Positions 1 through 8,498 of a stretch of 64,000 nt of DNA are shown here, one piece after another. The stretch spans positions 10,873 through 74,872 of the forward strand of contig DAINQE010000006.1 of assembly GCA_036743055.1 (NCBI GenBank), read 5' to 3'. The notes under the pieces were generated by a model. That model ran no database searches and was not told where the DNA came from. It saw only the letters and a list, made by a program, of their open reading frames with translations. The DNA is from Sabulitectum sp036743055. Its GTDB lineage: Bacteria > Fermentibacterota > Fermentibacteria > Fermentibacterales > JCC-6. Numbering within the stretch: the stretch's first letter is position 1; each line of letters begins with the position of its first letter. Both the position numbers and the translations under genes were made by a program.

Positions 1-1
1 G

Positions 2-1453
2 AAGACCGTTTTTCCCGAGGAGGGCCCGGTGAACCTCAGGGGTCTGGTTCACCCCCTGCTTCCCCCTGAGACCGCAGTGAGAAGCGATGTGTCGCTGCCC
101 GGAAGCTGGAGGGTCCTGGTGGTGAGCGGCCCTAACGCCGGGGGGAAGAGTGTATTGCTCAAGGCGGTGGCCCTGGCTTCCCTCTGCTCCAGGGGCGGTC
201 TGGGGGTTCACGCTTCCGGGGGGTCCACCATGCCTTTCTTCAGCAGGGTGATGGTTTCCATGGGGGACAATCAGTCCATCTCCATGCACCTGAGCACCTA
301 TTCCGCCAGGCTCTCCGAGCAGAAAATGATCCTCGACCATGGAGACCGCGAGACCCTGGCGATAATAGACGAACCCGCAGCGGGGACCGACCCGGTCACC
401 GGCGCCGCGCTGGCGGCGGTGTTCCTGGAGAGGATGGCCGATTCGGGCACAAGGGCCATCGTCAGCACCCATATGGGGCAGCTGAAGCTTCTGGCCATGG
501 AGAAGGAGGGGTTCCTGAACGGATCCATGTCCTTCGACCCTGAGACCCTTACACCGGGCTACAGCTTCATCCCTGATCTTCCCGGAGCATCCTGCACCCT
601 GGAGGCAGCGGCAATAGCGGGTTTTCCCCCTGAGATCACCGGGAAGGCCTCGGAACTCGCCGGCGACTCCTTCAGCCTGGATTCCCTTGTGGCAAGCCTC
701 AGGGACCTCGAGGAAAGAAGGAGCGGGGAACTCCTGCTCCTGGAGAGGGAAAGGAAGGAACTGCAAGAGAAGGCCAGAACCCTGCGAAGGAACCTCCGGG
801 AAGCCGAGAGGAAGGCCGGGGAAATGGAGCTTGAGGCGGAGAGGGAGAGGAACCGCCTGCTCAGGGAGATCGAGTCGAAGGCAGATTCCCTGCTGGCCAC
901 CATCTCAGATACCTCGAACCGCGACCAGCGGCTGAGGGCCCGGCGCGAACTGGGGGAGATGGCCAGGAACTTGTCTGCGGACCAGGCGGATAACCCGGAG
1001 ACGGCTGATGACAGGAACCTGCCGGACCTGAGCGTAGGGGACGCGGTGAAGGTGGAGGGCTGGCCTCAGCCCGGGAGGGTGGAGAAGGTAAGCCGTTCCA
1101 CGGTGATGGTAAGGCTGGGCTCCATGCTCCTGAAAAAGGAGAAGTGCCATCTGGAGAAGGTCAGCACCCCCGAACCTGCGGACGCTTCCGCGTCGGAATA
1201 CAGGACGCCGGAGGAAAGGCCTGAAGCCATGCTCATCGGGCTGACGGTTGACGAGGCAGTGGCCGAACTCGATATAAAGATGGACAACTGCGTCGCCGCA
1301 GGTCTCAGGCGGCTGAGGGTGGTTCACGGAAAGGGCAGGCTGATGAAGGGGGTTACCGACTGGCTCAGGGGAGACAGGAGGGTGCGGTCGGTATCCATGG
1401 CCCCGCCTGAGGAGGGCGGCGCCGGAGCTTCGATCGTATTGCTGAGGGGATGA
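2..1453 (+). CDS. mutS2: Endonuclease MutS2, 3' part (5' end outside window)
   Basis: MutS2 is a MutS-family ATPase with a C-terminal Smr nuclease domain that acts on recombination intermediates and collided ribosomes. The frame is open from base 2, so the gene begins upstream; the N-terminal lever/clamp region is missing. Counting from the GTG at 29, Walker A is GPNAGGKS (34-41), followed by a MutS-type Walker B (IIDEPAAGTDP) and THMGQLK. A charged coiled coil follows (about 225-310) and an Smr domain ends the protein. The Smr domain keeps VVHGKG and PPEEGGAGAS, but the usual LDLRG motif reads LIGLT and the HGKG loop is two residues shorter than the common HGKGTGALR form, so nuclease activity is uncertain. 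dnaG starts 3 nt after the stop. Confidence 0.93.
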   Translation, partial: KTVFPEEGPVNLRGLVHPLLPPETAVRSDVSLPGSWRVLVVSGPNAGGKSVLLKAVALASLCSRGGLGVHASGGSTMPFFSRVMVSMGDNQSISMHLSTYSARLSEQKMILDHGDRETLAIIDEPAAGTDPVTGAALAAVFLERMADSGTRAIVSTHMGQLKLLAMEKEGFLNGSMSFDPETLTPGYSFIPDLPGASCTLEAAAIAGFPPEITGKASELAGDSFSLDSLVASLRDLEERRSGELLLLERERKELQEKARTLRRNLREAERKAGEMELEAERERNRLLREIESKADSLLATISDTSNRDQRLRARRELGEMARNLSADQADNPETADDRNLPDLSVGDAVKVEGWPQPGRVEKVSRSTVMVRLGSMLLKKEKCHLEKVSTPEPADASASEYRTPEERPEAMLIGLTVDEAVAELDIKMDNCVAAGLRRLRVVHGKGRLMKGVTDWLRGDRRVRSVSMAPPEEGGAGASIVLLRG

Positions 1454-1456
1454 AGC

Positions 1457-3148
1457 ATGGGATACAATCCCGTTGACATAGAGCTTCTCAAGGATTCCGT
1501 CGATGCCGTGTCCATCATCGGGCAGTACGTGGAGCTGAAAAGAGCAGGAAGCTCATGGAAGGGGCTCTGCCCCTTTCACAGGGAGAAGACCCCCAGTTTC
1601 TTCGTTTTTCCTGAGAGGGGAACCTGGAAGTGCTTCGGATGCGACTCCGGCGGTGACATAATCAGCTTCCTGGGCCGCTACAAGGGCCTTGACTTCATCG
1701 AAGTGGTTGAGGAACTCGCCGAGCAGACCGGCATGAAACTGAAGATAGCCGGAGGCAGGGAGCGAAGGGAACTCAGATCACCGATATATGAACTCCTTGA
1801 GGAAGCGCAGCGTTTCTTCACCGAATCGTTCAGAGGTCCCGAGGGCAGAGAGGCCAGGGAGTATCTCCAGACCCGCAGGATCGACGAGAACCTGCTGAGG
1901 ATAGGCATAGGCCATGCCCCGGGGGGTAACGCACTCCTCGCCCGCCTTCAGGAAAAGGGCTACTCCGTTTCATCCATGGTCGAGGCCGGCGTGGTAAAGT
2001 CCGGGGAAAGCGGACCATATGACTTCTTCCGGAATCGCCTCATCTTTCCCATCAGGGACAGGAGGGGCCGTGTGGTCTCCTTCGGGGGAAGGACACTGGA
2101 CAGCGCCAGGGCCAAGTATCTCAACGGCCCGGAGACCGCGGTCTATACCAAGGGCAGCTTCCTCTACGGGTACAGCAGGGCTCAGAAACATGCCAGGGAG
2201 CAGAAGAGGGTCATCCTCGTGGAAGGCTACTTCGACCACGCCAGGCTCCTTTCCCAGGGTTTCCACGAAACCGTAGCCGCCAGCGGCACGGCCTTCACCG
2301 AACGGCAGGCGAGGAACCTGATGGGGATGGCTGAAAGAACCTTCATCTGCTACGATGGCGACGCCGCGGGGAACAAGGCCTCGGTCAAGGTTTCCGAGGT
2401 GATCATGTCCCAGGGGGGATTCCCTGAGATCGTGAAGGTCCCCGGGGGGATGGATCCCGACGACTTCGTCCTGAAGAACGGCCCCGCCGAGTTCGAGAAG
2501 CTCCTGGAGAACGCCATGGATCCCGTATCCTTCTGCGTTTCCCTGCTTGGCGGGAACGCCATGTCCGGAAGCGGAAGGGTTGCCGTTGCCAGAAGACTCC
2601 TCGAGGTGGCATCATCCGCCTCGAGCCCCCTGGTTCAAGAGGACCTCCTGGAAAAGGTAGAGAAGCACACCGGCTTTTCCAGGACCGCCCTGATCAAGGC
2701 ATCGGCAACAAAGGAACCACTTTCCCGCGCCGCCGCCGATACCGGTGGGAGGAACCTCTCCTCAGGCGACAAGACGCTTCTCAGGGCGGCAACCGCCGGG
2801 GGAAGGCTGGACAGGGGTCTCATCAGGTTCCTGGAGCCCGGGGACATGCTCTCGGTCACCGGCAGGGAGATACTGGCGGAACTCAAGGACCAGCTCGACG
2901 CGGGATACGCCACCGTGATGCTTGGGGAGATGGACACCGTCATGTCAGGCTTGTGCGCTGACATCTCCGGCTTCCTGGAGTTCACCACCACCGATGAGAT
3001 CAGCAGACTGAAGCGCTCCGTGGAGAGGAAACGGAGGGAGATGCCCCGGCGGAAGAAACTCCTGGAGGAACTGGCCACCGCGGACCCTGTGAGGACCGCC
3101 GAGATACTGGAAGACCTGGGCGACGGCGGTGGCATGGATGCCAGGTAG
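1457..3148 (+). CDS. dnaG: DNA primase DnaG
   Basis: Synthesises RNA primers at the replication fork. 563 aa, near the usual length. The N-terminal CHC2 zinc finger is visible as C38, H41, C59 and C62 (CPFH...CFGC). The catalytic core and TOPRIM domain follow with the acidic residues E256 (LVEGYFDH) and D300/D302 (CYDGDAAG). A weakly conserved helical C-terminus would bind the helicase. The ATG at 1457 lies 3 nt after mutS2 with an AGGGG ribosome site in the mutS2 end. The 3' end overlaps the sigma-factor gene, matching the classic dnaG-rpoD macromolecular-synthesis arrangement. Confidence 0.97.
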   Translation: MGYNPVDIELLKDSVDAVSIIGQYVELKRAGSSWKGLCPFHREKTPSFFVFPERGTWKCFGCDSGGDIISFLGRYKGLDFIEVVEELAEQTGMKLKIAGGRERRELRSPIYELLEEAQRFFTESFRGPEGREAREYLQTRRIDENLLRIGIGHAPGGNALLARLQEKGYSVSSMVEAGVVKSGESGPYDFFRNRLIFPIRDRRGRVVSFGGRTLDSARAKYLNGPETAVYTKGSFLYGYSRAQKHAREQKRVILVEGYFDHARLLSQGFHETVAASGTAFTERQARNLMGMAERTFICYDGDAAGNKASVKVSEVIMSQGGFPEIVKVPGGMDPDDFVLKNGPAEFEKLLENAMDPVSFCVSLLGGNAMSGSGRVAVARRLLEVASSASSPLVQEDLLEKVEKHTGFSRTALIKASATKEPLSRAAADTGGRNLSSGDKTLLRAATAGGRLDRGLIRFLEPGDMLSVTGREILAELKDQLDAGYATVMLGEMDTVMSGLCADISGFLEFTTTDEISRLKRSVERKRREMPRRKKLLEELATADPVRTAEILEDLGDGGGMDAR

Positions 3149-4091
3149 ACCCTCACCGGCGGACGGGAGCGGCAAATTGCTCCACGGCGGGCAGAAAGCC
3201 GTGCTGGCACACAGGATACGCACGGCTCGCAGCGAACTGGCTTCCATGGCCGGGCTGGATGACGCCGACCTGGGCAGGAACCGCTGGAACAAGCTTCACA
3301 CGGAGATACGGGAAAAGCTCCTGCTCCTGGCCGACGAAAAGAAAAGGGAACGGGCGGAAGCTCTCCTAGAGGAACTCCTGGACGCCGAGGCGGAGATCAT
3401 AGAGGGCAATATCAGGCTGGTGAGAATGGTGGTAAGGCGCTACGCCTCGGGCTTCGCCGGCGCACTGGAGGAGATGGACCTTGTCCAGGAGGGCTGCGAG
3501 GGGCTCCTCGACGCGGTGAGAAGGTTCGATTTCACCGGCAGCAGGGGTTTCATCACCTACGCGCTCATACGGATCAAGAAGAGGGTCCTTCTCGCGGTGG
3601 AAAGGCAGCAGAGGCTCGTAAGGCTGCCTGCCCACGCGGTTCGGAAATCGGTTTACATCAGGGAGATCATGGACGACTTCGCCGCAAGGGAAGGAAGGCA
3701 TCCCCTTCCCCATGAACTCCAGGATGAGATCGGCGACCCCGTGGACTGGTCACTGATACTCAGCCTGTCGGAGAAGGTGGTTCCCATCACGGAACCGGCG
3801 GGTGATTCGGGCATTCCCCTGTCGGAGAAGATACCCGGTGCATTGCCCTCCCCCGAGGAATCCACATGGGAGGAGACCCTTCAGGATGCCATGGAGGGGC
3901 TGGACAGAAGAAGCAGGTTCGTTCTGGTGATGAGGTACGGACTGCTCGGCGGAGAAACGCAGACACTGGACAGCATTTCCAGGGTACTGGGGGTCTCCAT
4001 AGAAAGGACGAGGCAGATTGAGAAGAAAGCCCTGGACCATCTTCGCGCTAATCTTCGGGGTTTTTCCATCACTGACTGGCTGCGGGGGTAG
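3129..4091 (+). CDS. Sigma-70 family RNA polymerase sigma factor (RpoD-like, divergent)
   Basis: Sigma subunit giving promoter specificity. About 320 aa, without region 1.1 or a recognisable region 1.2. Region 2 starts at IEGNIRLVRMVVRRY; regions 3 and 4 follow, and region 4.2 (VSIERTRQIEKKALDHLR) is typical of RpoD. In region 2.3/2.4 the usual TYATWWIRQAIT reads TYALIRIKKRVL, so the tryptophan pair used to melt the -10 element is replaced by Ile-Arg, and the Gln and Thr that read -12 are changed. The position after dnaG suggests RpoD, but these changes fit a specialised or alternative sigma. The GTG at 3129 and the ATG at 3138 are both possible starts inside dnaG. Its last 74 bases also encode the next protein's signal peptide. 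Confidence 0.88.
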   Translation: MAWMPGRPSPADGSGKLLHGGQKAVLAHRIRTARSELASMAGLDDADLGRNRWNKLHTEIREKLLLLADEKKRERAEALLEELLDAEAEIIEGNIRLVRMVVRRYASGFAGALEEMDLVQEGCEGLLDAVRRFDFTGSRGFITYALIRIKKRVLLAVERQQRLVRLPAHAVRKSVYIREIMDDFAAREGRHPLPHELQDEIGDPVDWSLILSLSEKVVPITEPAGDSGIPLSEKIPGALPSPEESTWEETLQDAMEGLDRRSRFVLVMRYGLLGGETQTLDSISRVLGVSIERTRQIEKKALDHLRANLRGFSITDWLRG

Positions 4092-4851
4092 CGGGGAAGC
4101 CCCAGGATCCACCTCCGGGGACACACTGGCGGTGGTTTTCGGACCCTCCCTTACCGAGCTTTTCTTCGAGGGTGGAGCGTGGGACAGGCTGGCCGCTGTG
4201 GACAGATTCTCCACATGGCCGCCTGGGGTTCAGGACATCCCCGTGGCGGGGGACTACCTTTCCCCGTCACTGGAGACCATCGTGGAACTCGGCGCTACAT
4301 CGATCCATGCGGTTGGAAGCAGCGAAGCTCTCAGGGATCTCGCCTCCAGGATGGGGATCCCGTTTTACACATACTCCTTCGACTCACTGGAGGATGTGAT
4401 GGAGTCTTCCAGGAGGCTCGAGGAACTCTATCCGGAGGCTGACCTGAGCGGCTTCAGGCATCTGGTGGAATCGTCCCTGGATTCAGCCGGGGAGAGCCTC
4501 AGCGGAAAAACCCTGAGTGTAATGGCGGTGGTTCACCTGGAAGAGGACGGCGCCATAACCCTTGCGGGCAGGGGGACCTTCATCGCAGACATCATTACCG
4601 GATCGGGCTGTGTCCTTTCGGCCCCTGACGCTGGCAGCTACCCCTCCGTATCGGTGGAGGGTGTTCTGGCCATGGCGCCGGACCGGGTCATCATACTGGC
4701 GCCTGGCGGAGATCCCGAGGCAATAATGGAGAGATGGTCCGCCAACGGGCTTTCCACTGAAGGGGTCACCCCGCTCACCGGTGAGCATCTGCTGATCCCG
4801 GGTTCGAGGCTTCCCCAAACGGTGAGGGAGATGATATCCTGTCTGAACTGA
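4018..4851 (+). CDS. BtuF/FepB-type ABC transporter substrate-binding lipoprotein
   Basis: Periplasmic, membrane-anchored binding protein of a cobalamin/iron-siderophore type importer. 277 aa from a TTG start. The first 22 residues form a lipoprotein signal: MRRKPW, a hydrophobic stretch (TIFALIFGVFPS) and lipobox LTGC with Cys22. The mature part has the helical-backbone binding-protein pattern (LSPSLETIVELGAT, DRVIILAPGG). The signal peptide lies wholly inside the 3' end of the sigma-factor gene in another frame; the next in-frame ATG would leave no export signal, which supports the TTG. Neighbouring ATPase and FecCD permease genes complete the importer. The substrate cannot be told from sequence. 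Confidence 0.88.
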   Translation: MRRKPWTIFALIFGVFPSLTGCGGSGEAPGSTSGDTLAVVFGPSLTELFFEGGAWDRLAAVDRFSTWPPGVQDIPVAGDYLSPSLETIVELGATSIHAVGSSEALRDLASRMGIPFYTYSFDSLEDVMESSRRLEELYPEADLSGFRHLVESSLDSAGESLSGKTLSVMAVVHLEEDGAITLAGRGTFIADIITGSGCVLSAPDAGSYPSVSVEGVLAMAPDRVIILAPGGDPEAIMERWSANGLSTEGVTPLTGEHLLIPGSRLPQTVREMISCLN

Positions 4852-5627
4852 TCCTCAGGGATTTCCAGGCCGGTTACGAAGATTCTCCCGGCATCGTCGC
4901 AGGCGTTACGATGACCGTTCCTCCAGGCTGTGTCACCGCGGTGATAGGCCCCAACGGCAGCGGCAAGAGCACACTTCTCAAGGGCATCATGGGGTTTCCG
5001 GGAACGGTTTCCAATCCGGGAGCCTTCCTTGATTCCAGACCCCTGGGCACCATAGAAAGACGGGAGAGGGCGGCACTGGTGGGATACCTTCCCCAGTTCC
5101 CCCCTGTTCCCCACGGCCTCACAGGTCTGGAGACGGTCCTTCTTGGGAGACATCCCCACAGGGATCCCTGGTCTGCGGATTCCCCCTCCGACAGGGCCGC
5201 TGCCATGGAAGCCCTGGAACTGGTGGGCGCCGGGAAGCTCGCTGACCAACAGGTGAACAGGATATCAGGAGGCGAGTTCAGGCTGGTCAACCTTGCGGGG
5301 GTGCTTGCGCAGGAGACGCCTGTGATCCTCCTGGATGAACCGGCATCGTCCCTGGACTACGGACACGCGGCGGAACTCTGGGAGATACTTTCCCGGCTTG
5401 CCGCCGGAGGAAGGACCATCGTGGCCACCACCCACCGCATAGGCATGGCCGGAGGCTCGATCCAGCAGATACTCCTTCTCTCAGAGGGCAGACCGGCGGG
5501 ATTCGGAAGCCCTGACTCGATACTCTCCCGGGGCGACCTGATGGCAGAGGTTTACGGAAGCGGTATCACCGTGGTGAGGAATCCGGCGGGGAAGGGGTGG
5601 GTGGTTTGTCCCAGAGAAAGAGGATAA
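4839..5627 (+). CDS. ABC transporter ATP-binding protein (BtuD/FecE-type)
   Basis: Cytoplasmic ATPase of the importer. Walker A GPNGSGKST, signature SGGE and Walker B VILLDEPASSLD are clear; the switch histidine is in TTHRIG. The first in-frame ATG is 4911, but homologous sequence continues upstream (LILRDFQAGYED..GIVAGVT, the usual first strands of an ABC domain). The frame contains no ATG, GTG or TTG there. A GAGGGAG ribosome site (4824-4830) sits 8 nt before CTG 4839, so I place the start there, overlapping the binding-protein gene by 13 nt. After the signature, QR..AR is replaced by FRLVNLAG, a modest departure. Exact start uncertain; function firm. Confidence 0.88.
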   Translation: MSELILRDFQAGYEDSPGIVAGVTMTVPPGCVTAVIGPNGSGKSTLLKGIMGFPGTVSNPGAFLDSRPLGTIERRERAALVGYLPQFPPVPHGLTGLETVLLGRHPHRDPWSADSPSDRAAAMEALELVGAGKLADQQVNRISGGEFRLVNLAGVLAQETPVILLDEPASSLDYGHAAELWEILSRLAAGGRTIVATTHRIGMAGGSIQQILLLSEGRPAGFGSPDSILSRGDLMAEVYGSGITVVRNPAGKGWVVCPRERG

Positions 5628-6559
5628 GCTCACTGTCCAGGGTTCTTATCATCCTCCTTGCCGCCGGGATAGCACTCTCGCTGATAACCGGTCCAGCCGG
5701 GATCCGGGCCTCCGGCAGGATACTCATCGACCTGAGGATGCCCAGAGTGCTTCTGGCCATTGTGGCGGGAGCCTCCCTTTCAGTCTCCGGATGCGTGCTT
5801 CAGGCGGTGCTGAGGAATCCGCTGGCAACCCCCTACACACTGGGAATAAGCGCCGGGGCAGGGGTCACCGCAGGGGTCCTGATACTTTCCGGCGCGGTGA
5901 TCCCGGTGTTCCTGGTGTATCTCTCAGGGGCGGCGGGAGCCCTGGCCGCCGGATGCCTTACCTGGTTCATAGCCGGCAGGAGCAGGAGGGATCCCTCCGG
6001 CCTGATCCTTGCGGGTGTCACCGTGAACCTCCTGGGGGCTTCTTTCCTGCTGCTGATAGAGTATATGAGCCCCGCTTCAAGGCTGGTGGAGATAGTCCGA
6101 TGGATGATGGGCGATTTGGCCGTTGCAGGCTATGGAAGGGTTCTTTTCCTTCTTCCATTCTTCGCCGCCGGGATCACGGTTGCCTTCATGAGGACCGGCA
6201 CCCTGAACCAGTTCCTCACGGGGACCGAAATGGCGGAGTCCAGGGGAGTGAACACCCTGAGGGAGCGTTTCATCCTCCTTCTGGCCGCGGCGCTGCTGGC
6301 CGGGGGAACCGTGGGGGCAGTGGGGCCGGTGGGTTTCATAGGCCTTATCGTGCCGCACGCCGTGAGAAGGCTCGCTGGAGGTGACTACAGGAGGCTCCTC
6401 CCCCTGTCCGCACTGGGAGGCGCGGTTCTGCTGGTCTGGTCCGATGTGGTCTCCAGGGTGGTGGTCTCGCCGGCGGAACTCCCCATAGGGGTACTTCTGT
6501 CCCTCCTGGGCGGACCTTTCTTCCTGTACCTTCTTCTCAGGAGGAACGAAAGGGACTAG
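5597..6559 (+). CDS. FecCD-family ABC transporter permease (BtuC-like)
   Basis: Inner-membrane permease with about nine or ten hydrophobic segments, 320 aa, typical length. Family landmarks are visible: RMPRVLLAIVAGASLSVSG, then LQAVLRNPLATPYTLG, and GPVGFIGLIVPHAVRR near the C-terminus, the loop that docks on the ATPase. It starts at GTG 5597 (or TTG 5606) inside the end of the ATPase gene, so the three importer genes are translationally linked. It ends in a 4-nt convergent overlap with the chaperone gene on the other strand. Confidence 0.93.
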   Translation: MGGLSQRKRISSLSRVLIILLAAGIALSLITGPAGIRASGRILIDLRMPRVLLAIVAGASLSVSGCVLQAVLRNPLATPYTLGISAGAGVTAGVLILSGAVIPVFLVYLSGAAGALAAGCLTWFIAGRSRRDPSGLILAGVTVNLLGASFLLLIEYMSPASRLVEIVRWMMGDLAVAGYGRVLFLLPFFAAGITVAFMRTGTLNQFLTGTEMAESRGVNTLRERFILLLAAALLAGGTVGAVGPVGFIGLIVPHAVRRLAGGDYRRLLPLSALGGAVLLVWSDVVSRVVVSPAELPIGVLLSLLGGPFFLYLLLRRNERD

Positions 6560-8418
6560 TAGTCCCCGTTCCCGGCTTCCTCCTGCTGTCTCGCGGCGTA
6601 CTCAGCCCTGAGGGAATCCATTGTGGTGTAGTATTCCTCACGACGGTCCTCTATCACCGAATTCTCTCTGAGGTGCTCCAGGAGACTTGCGTTGTACCTG
6701 GTGGAATAGCTGCCCTGCATGGAGAGGTAGAAACCGGCGAGCTGGGCCCTGTCCTCGGGGATCTGGGTGCCTGTTCTCGAGGTAATTTCAGCCAGGTAGG
6801 CCACACCGTTATTCACGAAGGGTCCGATCACGGTGAACTCAGGGGAGGAAAGGGCTGCGTCAGCCAGCCCCGGGCATCCCAGGAATCCCCTGTAGGCAGC
6901 TTCCTGCGAGGAAGACCACTGTCTTACGGAAGCGGGGCTGAACTGCTGGGAATCATAAATTTCCAGCGATTCGGCTTCCGCGTATCCCTGAAGGCTGATG
7001 CCGGAGGCGAGAATCTGATCCATTGCCTGCCGTGCGGCATCCAGGGACTCCTCCTCCTGAAGGGAGGTGTAGTACTCAAGCAGTATGGCGTTGGACTCCA
7101 GAGCCTCCTGGAAACCCACGAGCCCTCCCGGTATGGTTTCCATCTTCCTGGCCACCATAAGGGCCGGGTATCCGCCGGAGTAGGATGGAAGATAGAACAC
7201 AGGGCCGATGCTGTCGGTCCAGATGCTGTCTGTGGCGAAGGAGATAAGGGCCTGTGGGATCTCCTGCGAGGGTACCGTTTCAGTGGTTACGGTGATTTCT
7301 CCGTAGTCGGCTAACTGGTAATCTTCCACAAAGGGGACCTGCTCGGCGAGGATGTTCCCGGCGGCGGCCTCTATGTCCCAGAACGCTTGCCTGACCGTGT
7401 TCCTCCCCGGGTAGAGCGGAACCTCCCAGTGGACTATGGTGAGGGTGTCCAGGGCGCCTGATGTGTCCGTGGGGGCCTCCGAGGTGGAAAGCAGTTCCAC
7501 GGAATGTGTCGCCTGCATTCCGGAGCGGGCCATGGACGGGGCGGTGAAGGGCCTCGAGACTTCTCCCGGGGCCATGTCCAGGTTCCATCCCATTACCGTT
7601 TCCAGCTGTTCCCTGGTAATGTTCAGGGTGTCAGGGTTCCCTGCCCCGGCTATGGCCAGGGAATCCACCATGGCCATGGAAGCCTCGAGGTCGGCGGCAC
7701 TGGGTACGATCTGGAACACGGCGAAGCGGAGCCTGGAACCGGGGCTCCTTGTGAACAGCTCCGGATTGCTTTCATAGAAGCTTCTGAGTTCATCTTCTGA
7801 GGGCATGTCAGGCGTGGCCCTGAAGGGGATGTAGGTAGCGCTCACCGATGACATGGCGTCCTCTATCATGAACTCGATCTCGTCGGCGGATATCATGTTC
7901 TCCATTGAGACGGCCGTTCCGAACATGGACCTTTCGGCCTGGCCGGCAAGCTGCATGAGCGTGGCACCGTAGTTGGGGTCGTTCCTGTACTCGGCCATGT
8001 ATCCCGTGGGGTCCTGTATGCCCATCAGAGTAAGCTGAGCGGCCAGGAGGTTCTCCGCCAGTGACATCTTCACCGGCTCCCAGCCAAGCTTTTCCAGGTA
8101 TTCCCGCTGAAGGGTCCTGTCGACCATAAGGTCGAAGGCCGCTTCGTTTATGTCGTTGTACATCAGTGCCAGCTGGCTCTCGGAATTGGGATAGCCCATG
8201 TTGAGCATCTGGTTTTCCATGGTGGCGTAGACTTCCTGACGGGCAGCGTCGTACATGGCCGGCTCGAGTTCTTCTCCATTGACGGTGCCCATGGCCAGTC
8301 TGGAGGAACCCGGGCCATCGAGGCCGCCCCGTCCCCACTGAAGAAATATCATGCCCACGAAGATGACAACCACGGCAATTAGGAATATCTTTGCATTGTC
8401 TCTGAACCAGGTCAGCAT
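6556..8418 (-). CDS. PpiD/SurA-like periplasmic folding chaperone
   Basis: 620 aa, inner-membrane anchored by one N-terminal helix (residues about 10-28, KIFLIAVVVIFVGMIFLQW) and otherwise periplasmic. The N-terminal layout (MLTWFRDNAK, transmembrane segment, then VNGEELEPAMYDAARQEV and repeated helices) matches SurA_N/PpiD proteins that help outer-membrane and secreted proteins fold. I do not see a convincing parvulin active site, so it may be chaperone only. A C-terminal Gln/Glu-rich helix ends the protein. The GGGGGG stretch 8 nt upstream of the ATG serves as ribosome site. The many outer-membrane and exported proteins in this window would be plausible clients. Confidence 0.78.
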   Translation of the reverse strand: MLTWFRDNAKIFLIAVVVIFVGMIFLQWGRGGLDGPGSSRLAMGTVNGEELEPAMYDAARQEVYATMENQMLNMGYPNSESQLALMYNDINEAAFDLMVDRTLQREYLEKLGWEPVKMSLAENLLAAQLTLMGIQDPTGYMAEYRNDPNYGATLMQLAGQAERSMFGTAVSMENMISADEIEFMIEDAMSSVSATYIPFRATPDMPSEDELRSFYESNPELFTRSPGSRLRFAVFQIVPSAADLEASMAMVDSLAIAGAGNPDTLNITREQLETVMGWNLDMAPGEVSRPFTAPSMARSGMQATHSVELLSTSEAPTDTSGALDTLTIVHWEVPLYPGRNTVRQAFWDIEAAAGNILAEQVPFVEDYQLADYGEITVTTETVPSQEIPQALISFATDSIWTDSIGPVFYLPSYSGGYPALMVARKMETIPGGLVGFQEALESNAILLEYYTSLQEEESLDAARQAMDQILASGISLQGYAEAESLEIYDSQQFSPASVRQWSSSQEAAYRGFLGCPGLADAALSSPEFTVIGPFVNNGVAYLAEITSRTGTQIPEDRAQLAGFYLSMQGSYSTRYNASLLEHLRENSVIEDRREEYYTTMDSLRAEYAARQQEEAGNGDY

Positions 8419-8498
8419 TGTAGGTCCCCCCTGTTAATTTGAGGCAGGAAAATAAGCAAAATCACAGGTGAGGGGCAATAGCCGGGGAGTGTTCCGCA

